A DNA stretch of 64,000 bases from Scolanthus callimorphus (lineage: Eukaryota; Cnidaria; Anthozoa; Actiniaria; Edwardsiidae), in NCBI GenBank assembly GCA_033964015.1, contig CM066914.1:11461831-11525830 (forward strand), given 5' to 3'. Below the pieces are notes generated by a model. That model was not told the DNA's origin, made no database searches, and saw nothing but the letters and a program-made list of their open reading frames with translations. Every line of letters begins with the position of its first letter. The first letter of the stretch is position 1. Shown in pieces: positions 34,301 to 46,300 of this stretch. The position numbers and the translations under genes are program-made.

Positions 34301-37300
34301 AGTTTCCTAACATTTACTCTTTCCAATTCTTTGTACAGTTTTGTTCTCGAAAAAAAAACATAAGGATAATTACTCAAGCGATTCCGCGCGCTGATTGGTC
34401 AAGACGTTCGTCATATTTTGCATTGAAAGCACTGGGGATCGCGCGGGCACTTTATTACGAGAAGCTAAAAAATATAGGTACGAATAGCCGTGAAGAGGAA
34501 ATTACTATGAATGACCAGGAGGTTGACGACGCTGACAAGTGTGTTTACTTAGTTGCGACCGTTTCCAATGTTGGTGGAGGGACCGAGGATTTGAATATTT
34601 GTGTATTCAGAAGCTAAGAAGCATCAGTCGGAGTACGAAGAGTAGTAGTAGTAGTAACACTTTATTTCAACACGCTTGCCCGACAACCTCAGCTGATTTC
34701 CACAAGGGGTGTGTGGACTAAAAAATACAATATATCTAAAATTCACAATATTCAAAAATGTAATTAAAATTATAATATTAATTCTAATATAGAAAAATGT
34801 ATATACATATGTACAAGATCAAACTACCTTCATCACCAGTCGTGACGAGCTGTAGCGAGCTCCATGGTCCGTCCCCTACACTTGTATACGCAGCCATGGA
34901 AACAGTATAATTAGTCCAGACGTCCAGACTGCCTACCACTGTACTCCTAGTACCACCAGGGGCTGTGTGATTCTTCTTTAACGCGCCACTCATCTCGTAC
35001 ACACGGACGCGATAACCAAGGACGATTCCATTCTCGTGTTCCGCTGACATGGCAAGCCAGTTGAGTGTCACTTCAGTTGAGGATGTTCCGAGGGATGTTA
35101 TGTTGACTGGAAAACTGTCTGGGACTATTAGGATGAAAGAAATCTGTAAAAACTATCCAACGTTTAAGCTGCACCTAAAAAAGCTGGCTACTCACTATCC
35201 TCGGCTGTGCGGGTGTACACCGGAACTGATCCATTTCCCTCTCCAATCACAGTGAAGGCCAACATACTAATCTCGTACTCGCCGTATTTCTTCAGTCCAG
35301 AGATCACGGTACTCAGCTGCGTAGCGTCACTAATAGTGATGTTCTGTACAGCTTCTGTTTTACCAACTCGTTTGTACTGGACTTTGTACCCTCGTATAAT
35401 GCCGTTACGGTATTCCTGTGGTACCGGTGCCCAGAGGACCTGGATTGAGGTGGAGCTCAGGTTGTGGGCTGACACGTTACTGGGCGGGCTGTCGGGAACT
35501 AGAGGGAGGAAGAGATATGAATAATGCGAGTTCTACTCAAGGAATTCTCTTTATCTTAATAGCAAGTTGAGTGTATGTAATCCGATTCAAGGGATTATTA
35601 AATCTTGTTCTGGATGGTTTATATTGAACTCCCACTTACCATCTTCGCCTGTAGTCACGTTAAATGCGATGCTGGGAACTCCGTTAGCCACCGTCACGGC
35701 CAACACCTGAACACTGTACTGAGTGTATTTCTTAAGACCCGTGATCTCCACACTCGAGTCGCCACTTGTTACTGCACGTCTCCTTCGTCTTGAAACGGAT
35801 AACCTGACGAAAACCGGATAGAACGGGACTGTTGACTCCCGATTACTCGAACTCTCTCGAAGAGAAGACAACTATATGAGTTCGCTTGTGAGGCGCGGTT
35901 ATTGCTGGTTTGATGCCAACAGTCAAGCTCTTAAGGTAAGAAAAATGTAAAACACAGAGAGCTCTACACAGAAAATAAGCCTTTCCATTAATAGGTATTG
36001 CAATCATAATCTATATGGAATGGTGGCGAAAAAGAGCTGCGTATTGCGTGACACAAGACCTGTCGTGACATGATACGTACCATATGGTCACGTTTTTCCT
36101 GGTGGTCTCAGGGAATAGTGTTTCCCAGTAGATGACGATATATCCTCTTAACTTGCCGTTCAAAAAGAATGGATGAATGGCTACCCACGTGACGACTAAG
36201 CTAGATGAGCTGGAATTCTGAGGTGAAACGTCTTGCGGTGGCTGGCTTGGCGCTGTAAATTATAATGAAAAATATGGACAATGCGAAGACCGAATAAAAC
36301 GAGAAGGAAAGTATCATTGAATTGCCTGGTAACAGTGCACAGTCCAACACCAGAACAATTTAATTTTTGTTCACCAACAGTTTATGAAACACTACGCGTC
36401 GAATTTGGTTGCCAAAAGTTTATCTGTCACACAAAGAATAATAAACTGCGTTTTTCAAAAGAATAAATTACCTCTGTTATTCCAGGTAAAAACAGCATGC
36501 ATAATCACCAAGGCATAATCACCAAGGCATAATCACCAAGGCATGATCACCAAGGCATAATCACCAAGGCATAATCAGTGAGCTCCCATCAGAATAGGTA
36601 ACGCATTACTGATTACAAGGCGAAAGTACACTGATTGTGAAGGGTCCGTGCAGTGAAGGGTTAATGCACCAGTCAATTGACAGCCCCGCACCCCCCATTC
36701 GCGCATTAGCGGGGTACTAGCGGGGCTTTCGTACATAATTCACACTACATTACTGCCCCGTTGGTCGGGAGATGCACTTTCTTTCACGGCTTCCACACAG
36801 TACATCGAGCGGGGAGTCACTCTCTTCCCCGGGACACAACACAACAGAAACCAGCCCGCTTTCGGGCTGCTTCACCTCCATATGAACACCCCTTTACTTC
36901 ACAAAAGACACGACAAATACAGATTTTTGTTACTTGAATTAAACGTCTTAAATTTTAATCTACACTAGCGAAAGTACATGCAAGTAGAAAAATATGGTTT
37001 TATTACGCTTTGCGATCGGCTACGGCTGCATTGAAAACTGGGCACCATTGACATGACTCTTTTCAGTGAGTAAAAATCCTTTGTGTTATCTTCTAAATTC
37101 ATTGGGCAAGGAGCGCATTCACTCTTAATTATTACCTTGGGGACGGTGCATTCACCTCTCAGATTGTCCCCGCAAACCAAGGCGCTCACTGCCTTTCATT
37201 TGCCAAAAGTGAATGCCCCGCTAATGCGCGAATGGGGGGGTGCGGGGCTGTCAATTGACTGGTGCATAAACTGATCGAATCCTTGGTGTTTCTACCCATA

Positions 37301-40300
37301 GAAAGCCATCTAGCTTCACGGGGTTTCGTCATGGCAAGGGAATTAATGCAGATGTTACAGCTTTTCGCTTTCTTAGCAGGTAAACGACTTTAACGAGAAG
37401 CTTTGCTAATCCTTCCATTGAACCTCCATGACCGAAGTTTTCCTTCGTGCAAGCAGAAAGTGTAGTCACACTCGACAGGGTTTATCTCTACGTTTCCTAC
37501 TCACTATATGATGCAGTTTAGCGATGGCTCGTGATTTCAGATCAAAAGCACCACACATTACTTGATTATGTCGGTTTTTTCGGTATTTCATATTGTTTTC
37601 ATATAGTCTAGGTCATTCGACGCCAAATGATGGTAATATCGAATATTGGGCCAGAGACTGAAACTGGTTCGACTCTTTACAGAACATGAATTTATTTTTC
37701 GTCCTTTTCTTTGTTTCTGGACGTCAGCTCGACTGTTTATTGTGATATACTAAAGTCCACGAGATTTGTCGGGAGTATATAAACAAAGAAATGGATATAT
37801 TCTTCTTGAAATTTATCCTCTCTAGAGGATAGATATCAGAGATAGAGACATAGAAAACATTTTAGAGTGGCGGGGGGGGGGGGGGGGGGGGGGGGGGTGG
37901 GGGGGGGGGGGGGGGGGGGGGGGGGGCTGGGAGGGGGTATACCTGCCATCATCCTCGCATTATGCAGATTTTCTTCGCATAAAATTCGAAATTCTGATTT
38001 CCTCGCATAACCCGTACAATACCTTGTTTTCCTCGCCTAAAAGTTCGGGTAGTTGGGGATCGTACTGCAAATACTAATTGCGAAATGCATGCCCGCGCGC
38101 GCGGTTCATCCTACAAAGTTTTACTAGTAAAAGCAATCATTCTTTCGCGCGTGTCACACAAAAACTGTCCAGTGAAACGGTTGATAGAACACGAGAACAC
38201 AAGAGCGAGTGCTTTCATCAATTCCACTCCTCCATAAAACACAGCAGACACAACACTTGTTATGGGGGGCGCACCTCCATCCTTGCCCCCTCCTACACCC
38301 ACTCTTCATTATACAGTTGTTTCAGTGAGCATGTCTGCAAATGTGACAATGATGGGGGACTGCAATATGACCTATTTTACTCAAGAAGCATTCAAGTGCC
38401 AGCGAGTGGCCTTGGAGGAGACGCACAAGTTCAATAGATCTTGCACGTAAGTAGGAAACCAGGAAACAGTTCCATACAAACTCTGTGATATTGCAAATCT
38501 ACCGAGAAGCAGTTTGTTTTAAATTTCTTTAAAAATAGACAACCTCATAGCTTGGAACACCTGTGGCTTTCCATATTTGGAATACGTACTATATACAAGC
38601 CTTTCTTAAAACTAATGGACTTTTTTCTACGACAGTAACACCTTTGACAAACAAGAGAAGTGCATCGAGAAACATGCAGAGAAGTGCACGCAATTTAAGT
38701 TCCAGTATAACTACGTCATCTCGCACGAAACGTGCTCAAGACCCTCACCTTCAACTGCCTGGGATGTAAGTAAAGTGCCTACTTTGGTTGACTTGTCGTC
38801 TTGCTATTAGCTCGTTATTAGCTCGTTGAAACTTGTCAGAGATTGAGAACTCTAGCGGTTTTTAAAATGCCCCCCCCCCCCCCCTCCACCATCCTTGATA
38901 CATACAGATTTTATTATTTGGCTTCGTATTACTCTGAAGTACATTTAACACTACCAGCGTCCTGAGAGAAAAGCAATCATAGACAAATTTGGCAGCTTTA
39001 TCATTTTTTGGCGATTGAGCAATTCCGTTTACGTGGAGAAAGCTTATTGTTTAAGCAAAGAGTTCCAGAAAGCCTGGTTATCTGCATGAATGAATCTCGC
39101 CCTGTGATTGGCTGGAATGCTTCCAGTTTAATGTAGCTGCCCCTGTACGCGATTTTTTCTTCCTCTCTTCTTAACTGTCATGATGTACTATCTGTACCCC
39201 TACTATAATGAGCTTTGGTTTCTCTCTCAGTGACGTACCGCGTGCTGGACAAATTTATCAACGAAGAGTTGAAGTGTAATAGGTCGCTTGCGAACGTCAA
39301 AGGGATGCTTAGTCGAATTCCTCGGTGTTGGGAGGAGCTAGCAACAAAGAGCAAGGCCAATCCTCAAGATCCAGCTCTGTGTGGGTAAGAATATGGATCC
39401 CTGCAAGTGACAGTTCACGTTCCCCCTTGAATTTCCGCACGCGTCGGTTTTCAAGTTTAATTAAATCATTGTTTAACTGCTTAGTAGTCCGATAGCACTA
39501 GCCAAAGCACCGCCCTTACTAACTCCGTTAAATTCAGCGAAGGCAACGGCAATACAAACAACTGCATCGCCATCATCAGCAGCAACCCGAACAGCGTAAA
39601 ACAAATATCATAACATATCACATCCAGCTAACAGCCGATGGAGCGGTGTAAGTTTATGGAGAGAAACCCGGGAGATAAGGATCGCAGCCATCTTGGTTTT
39701 GGAGCACACAAGTTTGCGTTCGCCCCATGATCCAAATCCAAGATGGCGACTGCGATCAAGAAGCCCGGTTTTTCCGCGATAAAAACAGGATCTACCCTCC
39801 TGCAAATCAGGCTACAAATATCATGAATGAATGACTAAGTGCCTCTCATTGTTATAGGGTATATAACAAGCCAAGCAGTGCGTTGTGAACGAGACCAGCG
39901 CGTACTGCCCGGGATGCAACTCGAACTTGACCAGTGCAACACATTCTGTGCGAATGGTTCAGACGACAGCCGTCCGTGTCCACGTAATAAAAAATGCTTC
40001 ATTTGTCTTCATTTTTGCTTTTAGAAGTTAGGCCTGTTTCAGGCGATGACATTTGTTACTGTCGAATCTAATGGCTGGATGTTTTTTTTTTATTCTGGCC
40101 ACAAATGCAACTTTGTAGCTCATGCAGTTTCGTTTCTGTGTTGTAAAAGGGATATAGAGCTCCCGCCCCCTCGAGATAACCACAGCTGTGGCTACGAAAA
40201 TGTGCTGACTAGATTTGAATCGATCACGTGCATCTTATGTTTGTTGATTTCTAGCAATTCCCTTTACATTCGACGACGAGTGCAATAACCTGACTGTGAT

Positions 40301-43300
40301 GTATAAGGAGGCCGTAAGCTGTCAAAAGTCAACAGTGGTCGTCCTACAAGAGAGCAGAGATGCCAACCCATGCTCGTATGTATCTTTACGATCTTTACGT
40401 CAATATTTCACATTTGGACTGATCGTGACGTCATCACGCGGCGTGACATTGCCAACGTTATGTTTAATTACAACCGGACCACTTCTCATCCAAACAATTC
40501 AACAATTCTTATCGAACACACTCGACATAAAAAATACGGACCACTCAGAATATCCTACCCTTAACCGGACCACTTGAAAACCTGTGGCTACGGCCCTGGT
40601 ACTACCTCAATGATCGACAAACAGTCTTGTTTTTACTAGGGACATATTGAAGAGGGACGCCTTCTGTTATGAATACTTTCTTGACAAGTGCTGGAAACCA
40701 ATCAGAGACGCAAACGAGTTTGACCAGATGAAAAACCTGTTCAGCAGCGTCACGTGGGCAAAGAAGTTTTTCTGTCAGGCCACGCCCTATGACGTCAGCG
40801 ACTTGTCGGCGAAAGTGAAGAACTACATTCCCGGATGCACAAATACTTTCTTCACCGAGGGCGACAAGTGCGGGACTGAACTACGACAGGCCTTTGCTGC
40901 TAACAAGAACGACACGCGAATTTGCCAGTATGTATTCAAGAGGACGGCCGGCGATGTCATGAAGAGATCAGAGATAGAATCCTATGATATCTCTTTTTGT
41001 GTAAATTGAGGACGAGATATCATAGGATTCAAGTATATTCAAAGCGTTCAGTCGGTAGATTCCGCCGAAAAGAGCACTCAAAAAGGCGATATCGCTTTTT
41101 TCGTGCTATTTTCTTAGCGGAATCTAGCCTCCTAAGCTTTGAATAATCCTATAGTATACAACTATTAGCCGACGGGGAGATAAATATTCTAGCCTCCTAA
41201 AGCTTTGAATAATCCTATAGTATACAACTATTAGCCGACGGGGAGATAAATATTTAAACATTATCCTGCGAGATTGCGCAGAATATCGTCTGATACTTAG
41301 CCGACGAGGGACGAAGTCCCGAGTTGGCTAAATCAGACGATATTCTGCAATGAATCGAGCAGGATAATGGTTTATATTATTCAGCACATCGATAGCACAA
41401 AAAAACCCTGAAAAACAGTTACTTTTGTTATTACTTACGAGCAAAGCACATCATATTTCCCTCAGACGACGGATATCGCAGGATATCTGTCATGTAAAGA
41501 AGACAGCTATTGGCGTTACAATGAACATATTTGGGCAGTGCATTGATGTACTGAATAATAACCTTGGATATTCCGAGCTCCAGGAGCCAATCAGAGCGCG
41601 TGGAATTGAATATCCGCTGACTTGGTGGATACCATTTAATGTTATTCTTCTTTACACAGAATGTATGCGGACGCCAAGAAATGCTACTACAAGGTAATGG
41701 ACAAGCATTGCAGTTTTCCTGATGAAGTGATAGGAGTATTCAAGGATAACACCAATCCCTTTTGTAAGGATTACAAGGACCCAACCTCATCTGCCACGCC
41801 TACTGCAACAACAGGAAGTGAGGCACGTAGTTTTGCCAGAGCTGTGGTAGTCTTGGGCTTTATTCTGTCGACTGCTTTAATGATATAAGGCAGTCGATTT
41901 CGTACCTCAGATTGATCGTTTTGATACGCACCGCACTTGGTAATCATAGCTCGTGTTTTTAGGGACATCGAATTTTGTATTGAAGTTGAGCAAAATAACT
42001 TTACTTTTCTACACTATTTAAATCAGTATTTATTGTTGAATTGGAATGGTAGACGTATGATTCCCGAAAAACTCCTGAATGGAGAAGCAAAACGGAAAAT
42101 AATTGCTACCTACTATACGTTAAGTTATGCAAATCTCTGGTAATATCAAAAGACTGATTATTATTGCTAAGGTCCTTCTAACGGTCAGTTGATTGATAAG
42201 CAAAAATCACCACTTCATGAACGTTCATGACAATAAGTCATGTTTTATCGGATGTAGATATCACGCGGGCATGATATACGTTAACAACGGAGTAGCTTGT
42301 TTTTAAACGCTTTGCTACACATTCTTTATAAATTCATGATTTCAATTTACCTGCCATTTGTTACCCACTGAAATAAAGTGTATTTCATTGCATTCTGTTC
42401 TATTCGTTTTGGTGAGAAGCAATCTTTGGGTGTTGAGAACATGGGTGTGGCGCTAACTCGAGAAAATATGACAACATAAACTGTTGACCAACTCACCGCT
42501 TTCTGCCGTCTTCAGGAAAAAGGCTCGCTCATGTTCCCTTCTCCCTTGGAGGTGAATGCAGCGATTCGCACCTCATAGTCGGTGTAGGGGAAAGATCCCG
42601 TAAGGTTTGAGTAGAGGACGCATTCACGGTAAGATTAAACGTCTCGTTCCTCAGTCTGTCGAACACGTATATCCTGTAGCCCATGATCTCACCGTTAGCT
42701 TGCTCACGTGACAGGGGCTGTAGTGAGAACTGGACGCTTGTCGGGTCAGGAAAACCACTCACGCTCAAGCTACTAATAGTGCCCTCGGGAACTACGAAGG
42801 GGACGAAGACATATAATAACATGCATGAATATAAGACAAGCTTTCATCTATCTATACTATTCGCGATGTGTCTGTGCAAGGTTGTGATTGGCTGCTATTC
42901 CCGTCTAACTGTTCCCAATTTTTGTGCGCGTAAATATGTTGCAAAACTTTGAAGATGAAAAAAAAGTGTTAAATACATGTCTTTTCTGCGAGAATTGAAA
43001 GGTTCAGTCGTTATGGAAGTAATGTGAGTGTCATGTGTACCCAGAGATTCCCAGATATTCAACATACCCGTTTTCTAAAATATGGATTGTGTCATGTGTG
43101 TAGAGTACGAATAGCCGTACGCACTTAATATCACTTACTGTCAGAGTCTGTAGTGACATAGAAAGGCTCACTAAACGGGCCTATTCCCACGGACGTCAAG
43201 CCCGCTACACGAATACTGTACTCTTCTGTTTGTCAAGCAGTGTTAGATTGATCGATAGCTTCTCGGCACAGACCATATCCGAGCGCTGGACTGACTTATT

Positions 43301-46300
43301 TCGGACCCCGTACTGTACGGCGTAGCCGAGGAGAATGCCGTTGGTTTCGTTGTTCGGAATAGATGCCCATGATACGAAGAGGCTGGTCGAGCTTGTGTTG
43401 TAGCCAGAAGTGATGGTAGGCGAACCACTTGGAACTAGATTGAGGAAGGCAAGCGCATGTGGATCAAAACCAAAGTTAGACTACTTAATTCGTTGCTTCG
43501 CATTCGTTATGCTTATATCATGTTGTTATGCGGTGTATTATATTTGCGGCAAGAAATAATTTCCTAACAATATCGCATCGCAGCTATACAACAACAGGAA
43601 TTGACCAAGTATGTCCAAATCCTGTTTAGAAATTGAGGCGAAATGGAGCAAGGCGTAGCCAGGATTTGTACTTTTTGTATACGATGCCAAATAAAAATAT
43701 CTGTCTGGTGCCCCTTTCCAGCTTACCGATATTTTTTCTTAAGTTTACTGTATTTTTTCTTTAAAAAAAGGGGGGTTACATGCACCCAGGACCCCCCTCT
43801 GGCTACGCCCCTGATGGAGCCACCATCACCAAGTGCGAGCGAGGGTTCTCCTCTCTGACATAAGGAGAGGGGGGGGGGGATCACATGCACCCCAGGACCC
43901 CCTCTTGCTACGCCCTGATGGAGCCACCATCACCAAGTGCGAGCGAGGGTTCTCCTCTCTGACATAAGGAGAGGGGGGGGGGATCACATGCACCCCAGGA
44001 CCCCCCTCTGGCTACGCCCCTGATGGAGCCACCATCACCAAGTGCGAGCGAGGGTTCTCCTCTCTGACATAAGGAGAGGGGGGGGGTTACATGCACCCCA
44101 GGACCCCCCTCTGGCTACGCCCCTGATGGAGCCACCATCACCAAGTGCGAGCGAGGGTTCTCCTCTCTGACATAAGGAGAGGGGGGGGGGATCACATGCA
44201 CCCCAGGACCCCCCTCTGGCTACGCCCCTGATGGAGCCACCATCACCAAGTGCGAGCGAGGGTTCTCCTCTCTGACATAAGGAGAGGGGGGGGGGGGGGG
44301 GGGGTTACATGCACCCCAGGACCCCCCTCTGGCTACGCCCCTGATGGAGCCACCATCACCAAGTGCGAGCGAGGGTTCTCCTCTCTGACATAAGGAGAGG
44401 GGGGGGGGATCACATGCACCCCAGGACCCCCCTCTGGCTACGCCCCTGATGGAGCCACCATCACCAAGTGCGAGCGAGGGTTCTCCTCTCTCACATAAGG
44501 AGAGGGGGGGGGGGTTACATGCACCCCAGGACCCCCCTCTGGCTACGCCCCTGATGGAGCCACCATCACCAAGTGCGAGCAAGGGTTCTCCTCTCTGACA
44601 TAAGGAGAGGGGGGGGGATCACATGCACCCCAGGACCCCCCTCTGGCTACGCCCCTGATGGAGCCACCATCACCAAGTGCGAGCGAGGGTTCTCCTCTCT
44701 GACATAAGGAGAGGGGGGGGGATCACATGCACCCCAGGACCCCCCTCTGGCTACGCCCCTGATGGAGCCACCATCACCAAGTGCGAGCGAGGGTTATCCT
44801 CTCTGACATAAGGAGAGGGGGGGGGGATCACATGCACCCCAGGACCCCCCTCTGGCTACGCCCCTGATGGAGCCACCATCACCAAGTGCGAGCGAGGGTT
44901 CTCCTCTCTGACATAAGGAGAGGGGGGGGGGGGATCACATGCACCCCAGGACCCCCCTCTGGCTACGCCCCTGATGGAGCCACCATCACCAAGTGCGAGC
45001 GAGGGTTCTCCTCTCTGACATAAGGAGAGGGGGGGGGGGGGGTTACATGCACCCCAGGACCCCCCTCTGGCTACGCCCCTGATGGAGCCACCATCACCAA
45101 GTGCGAGCGAGGGTTCTCCTCTCTGACATAAGGAGAGGGGGGGGGATCACATGCACCCCAGGACCCCCCTCTGGCTACGCCCCTGATGGAGCCACCATCA
45201 CCAAGTGCGAGCGAGGGTTCTCCTCTCTCACATAAAAGGGGAGGGGGGGGGGTGTTACATGCACCCCAGGACCCCCCTCTGGTTACGCCCCTGATGGAGC
45301 CACCATCACCAAGTGCGGTCGAGGGTTCTCCTCTCTGACATAAGGAGAGGGGGTGGGATCACATGCACCCCAGGACCCCCCTCTGGCTACGCCCCTGATG
45401 GAGCCACCATCACCAAGTGCGAGCGAGGGTTCTCCTCTCTGACATAAGGAGAGGGGGGGGGGATCACATGCACCCCAGGACCCCCCTCTGGCTACGCCCT
45501 GATGGAGCCACCATCACCAAGTGCGGTCGAGGGTTCTCCTCTCTGACATAAGGAGAGGGGGGGGATCACATGCACCCCAGGACCCCCCTCTGGCTACGCC
45601 CCTGATGGAGCCACCATCACCAAGTGCGAGCGAGGGTTCTCCTCTCTGACATAAGGAGAGGGGGGGATCACATGCACCCCAGGACCCCCTCTGGCTACGC
45701 CCCTGATGGAGCCACCATCACCAAGTGCGAGCGAGGGTTCTCCTCTCTGACATAAAAGGGGAGGGGGGGTGTTACATGCACCCCAGGACCCCCCTCTGGT
45801 TACGCCCCTGATGGAGCCACCATCACCAAGTGCGGTCGAGGGTTCTCCTCTCTGACATAAGGAGAGGGGGTGGGATCACATGCACCCCAGGACCCCCCTC
45901 TGGCTACGCCCCTGATGGAGCCACCATCACCAAGTGCGAGCGAGGGTTCTCCTCTCTGACATAAGGAGAGGGGGGGGGGGATCACATGCACCCAGGACCC
46001 CCCTCTGGCTACGCCCCTGATGGAGCCACCATCACCAAGTGCGAGCGAGGGTTCTCCTCTCTCACATAAAAGGGGAGGGGGGGTGTTACATGCACCCCAG
46101 GACCCCCTCTGGTTACGCCCCTGATGGAGCCACCATCACCAAGTGCGAGCGAGGGTTCTCCTCTCTCACATAAAAGGGGAGGGGGGGTGTTACATGCACC
46201 CCAGGACCCCCCTCTGGTTACGCCCCTGATGGAGCCACCATCACCAAGTGCGAGCGAGGGTTCTCCTCTCTGACATAAGGAGAGGGGGGGGGATCACATG

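Larger units (their letters stand above)
36253..42496. other. 6.2-kb receptor intron hosting a nested gene and repeats
   Basis: Located between FN3 exons 5 and 6. It contains a plus-strand gene (37331-41888), a MITE (36665-37266), a 16-bp repeat (36497-36575), a long G tract and palindromic copies near 41 kb. No receptor exon is visible in it. Confidence 0.65.

Noticed and set aside
34285..34617. 110-residue plus-strand frame in a receptor intron
   Set aside because: Lies in intron between duplicated FN3 cassettes with composition like dispersed repeats (gcgctgattgg type); no recognisable domain.
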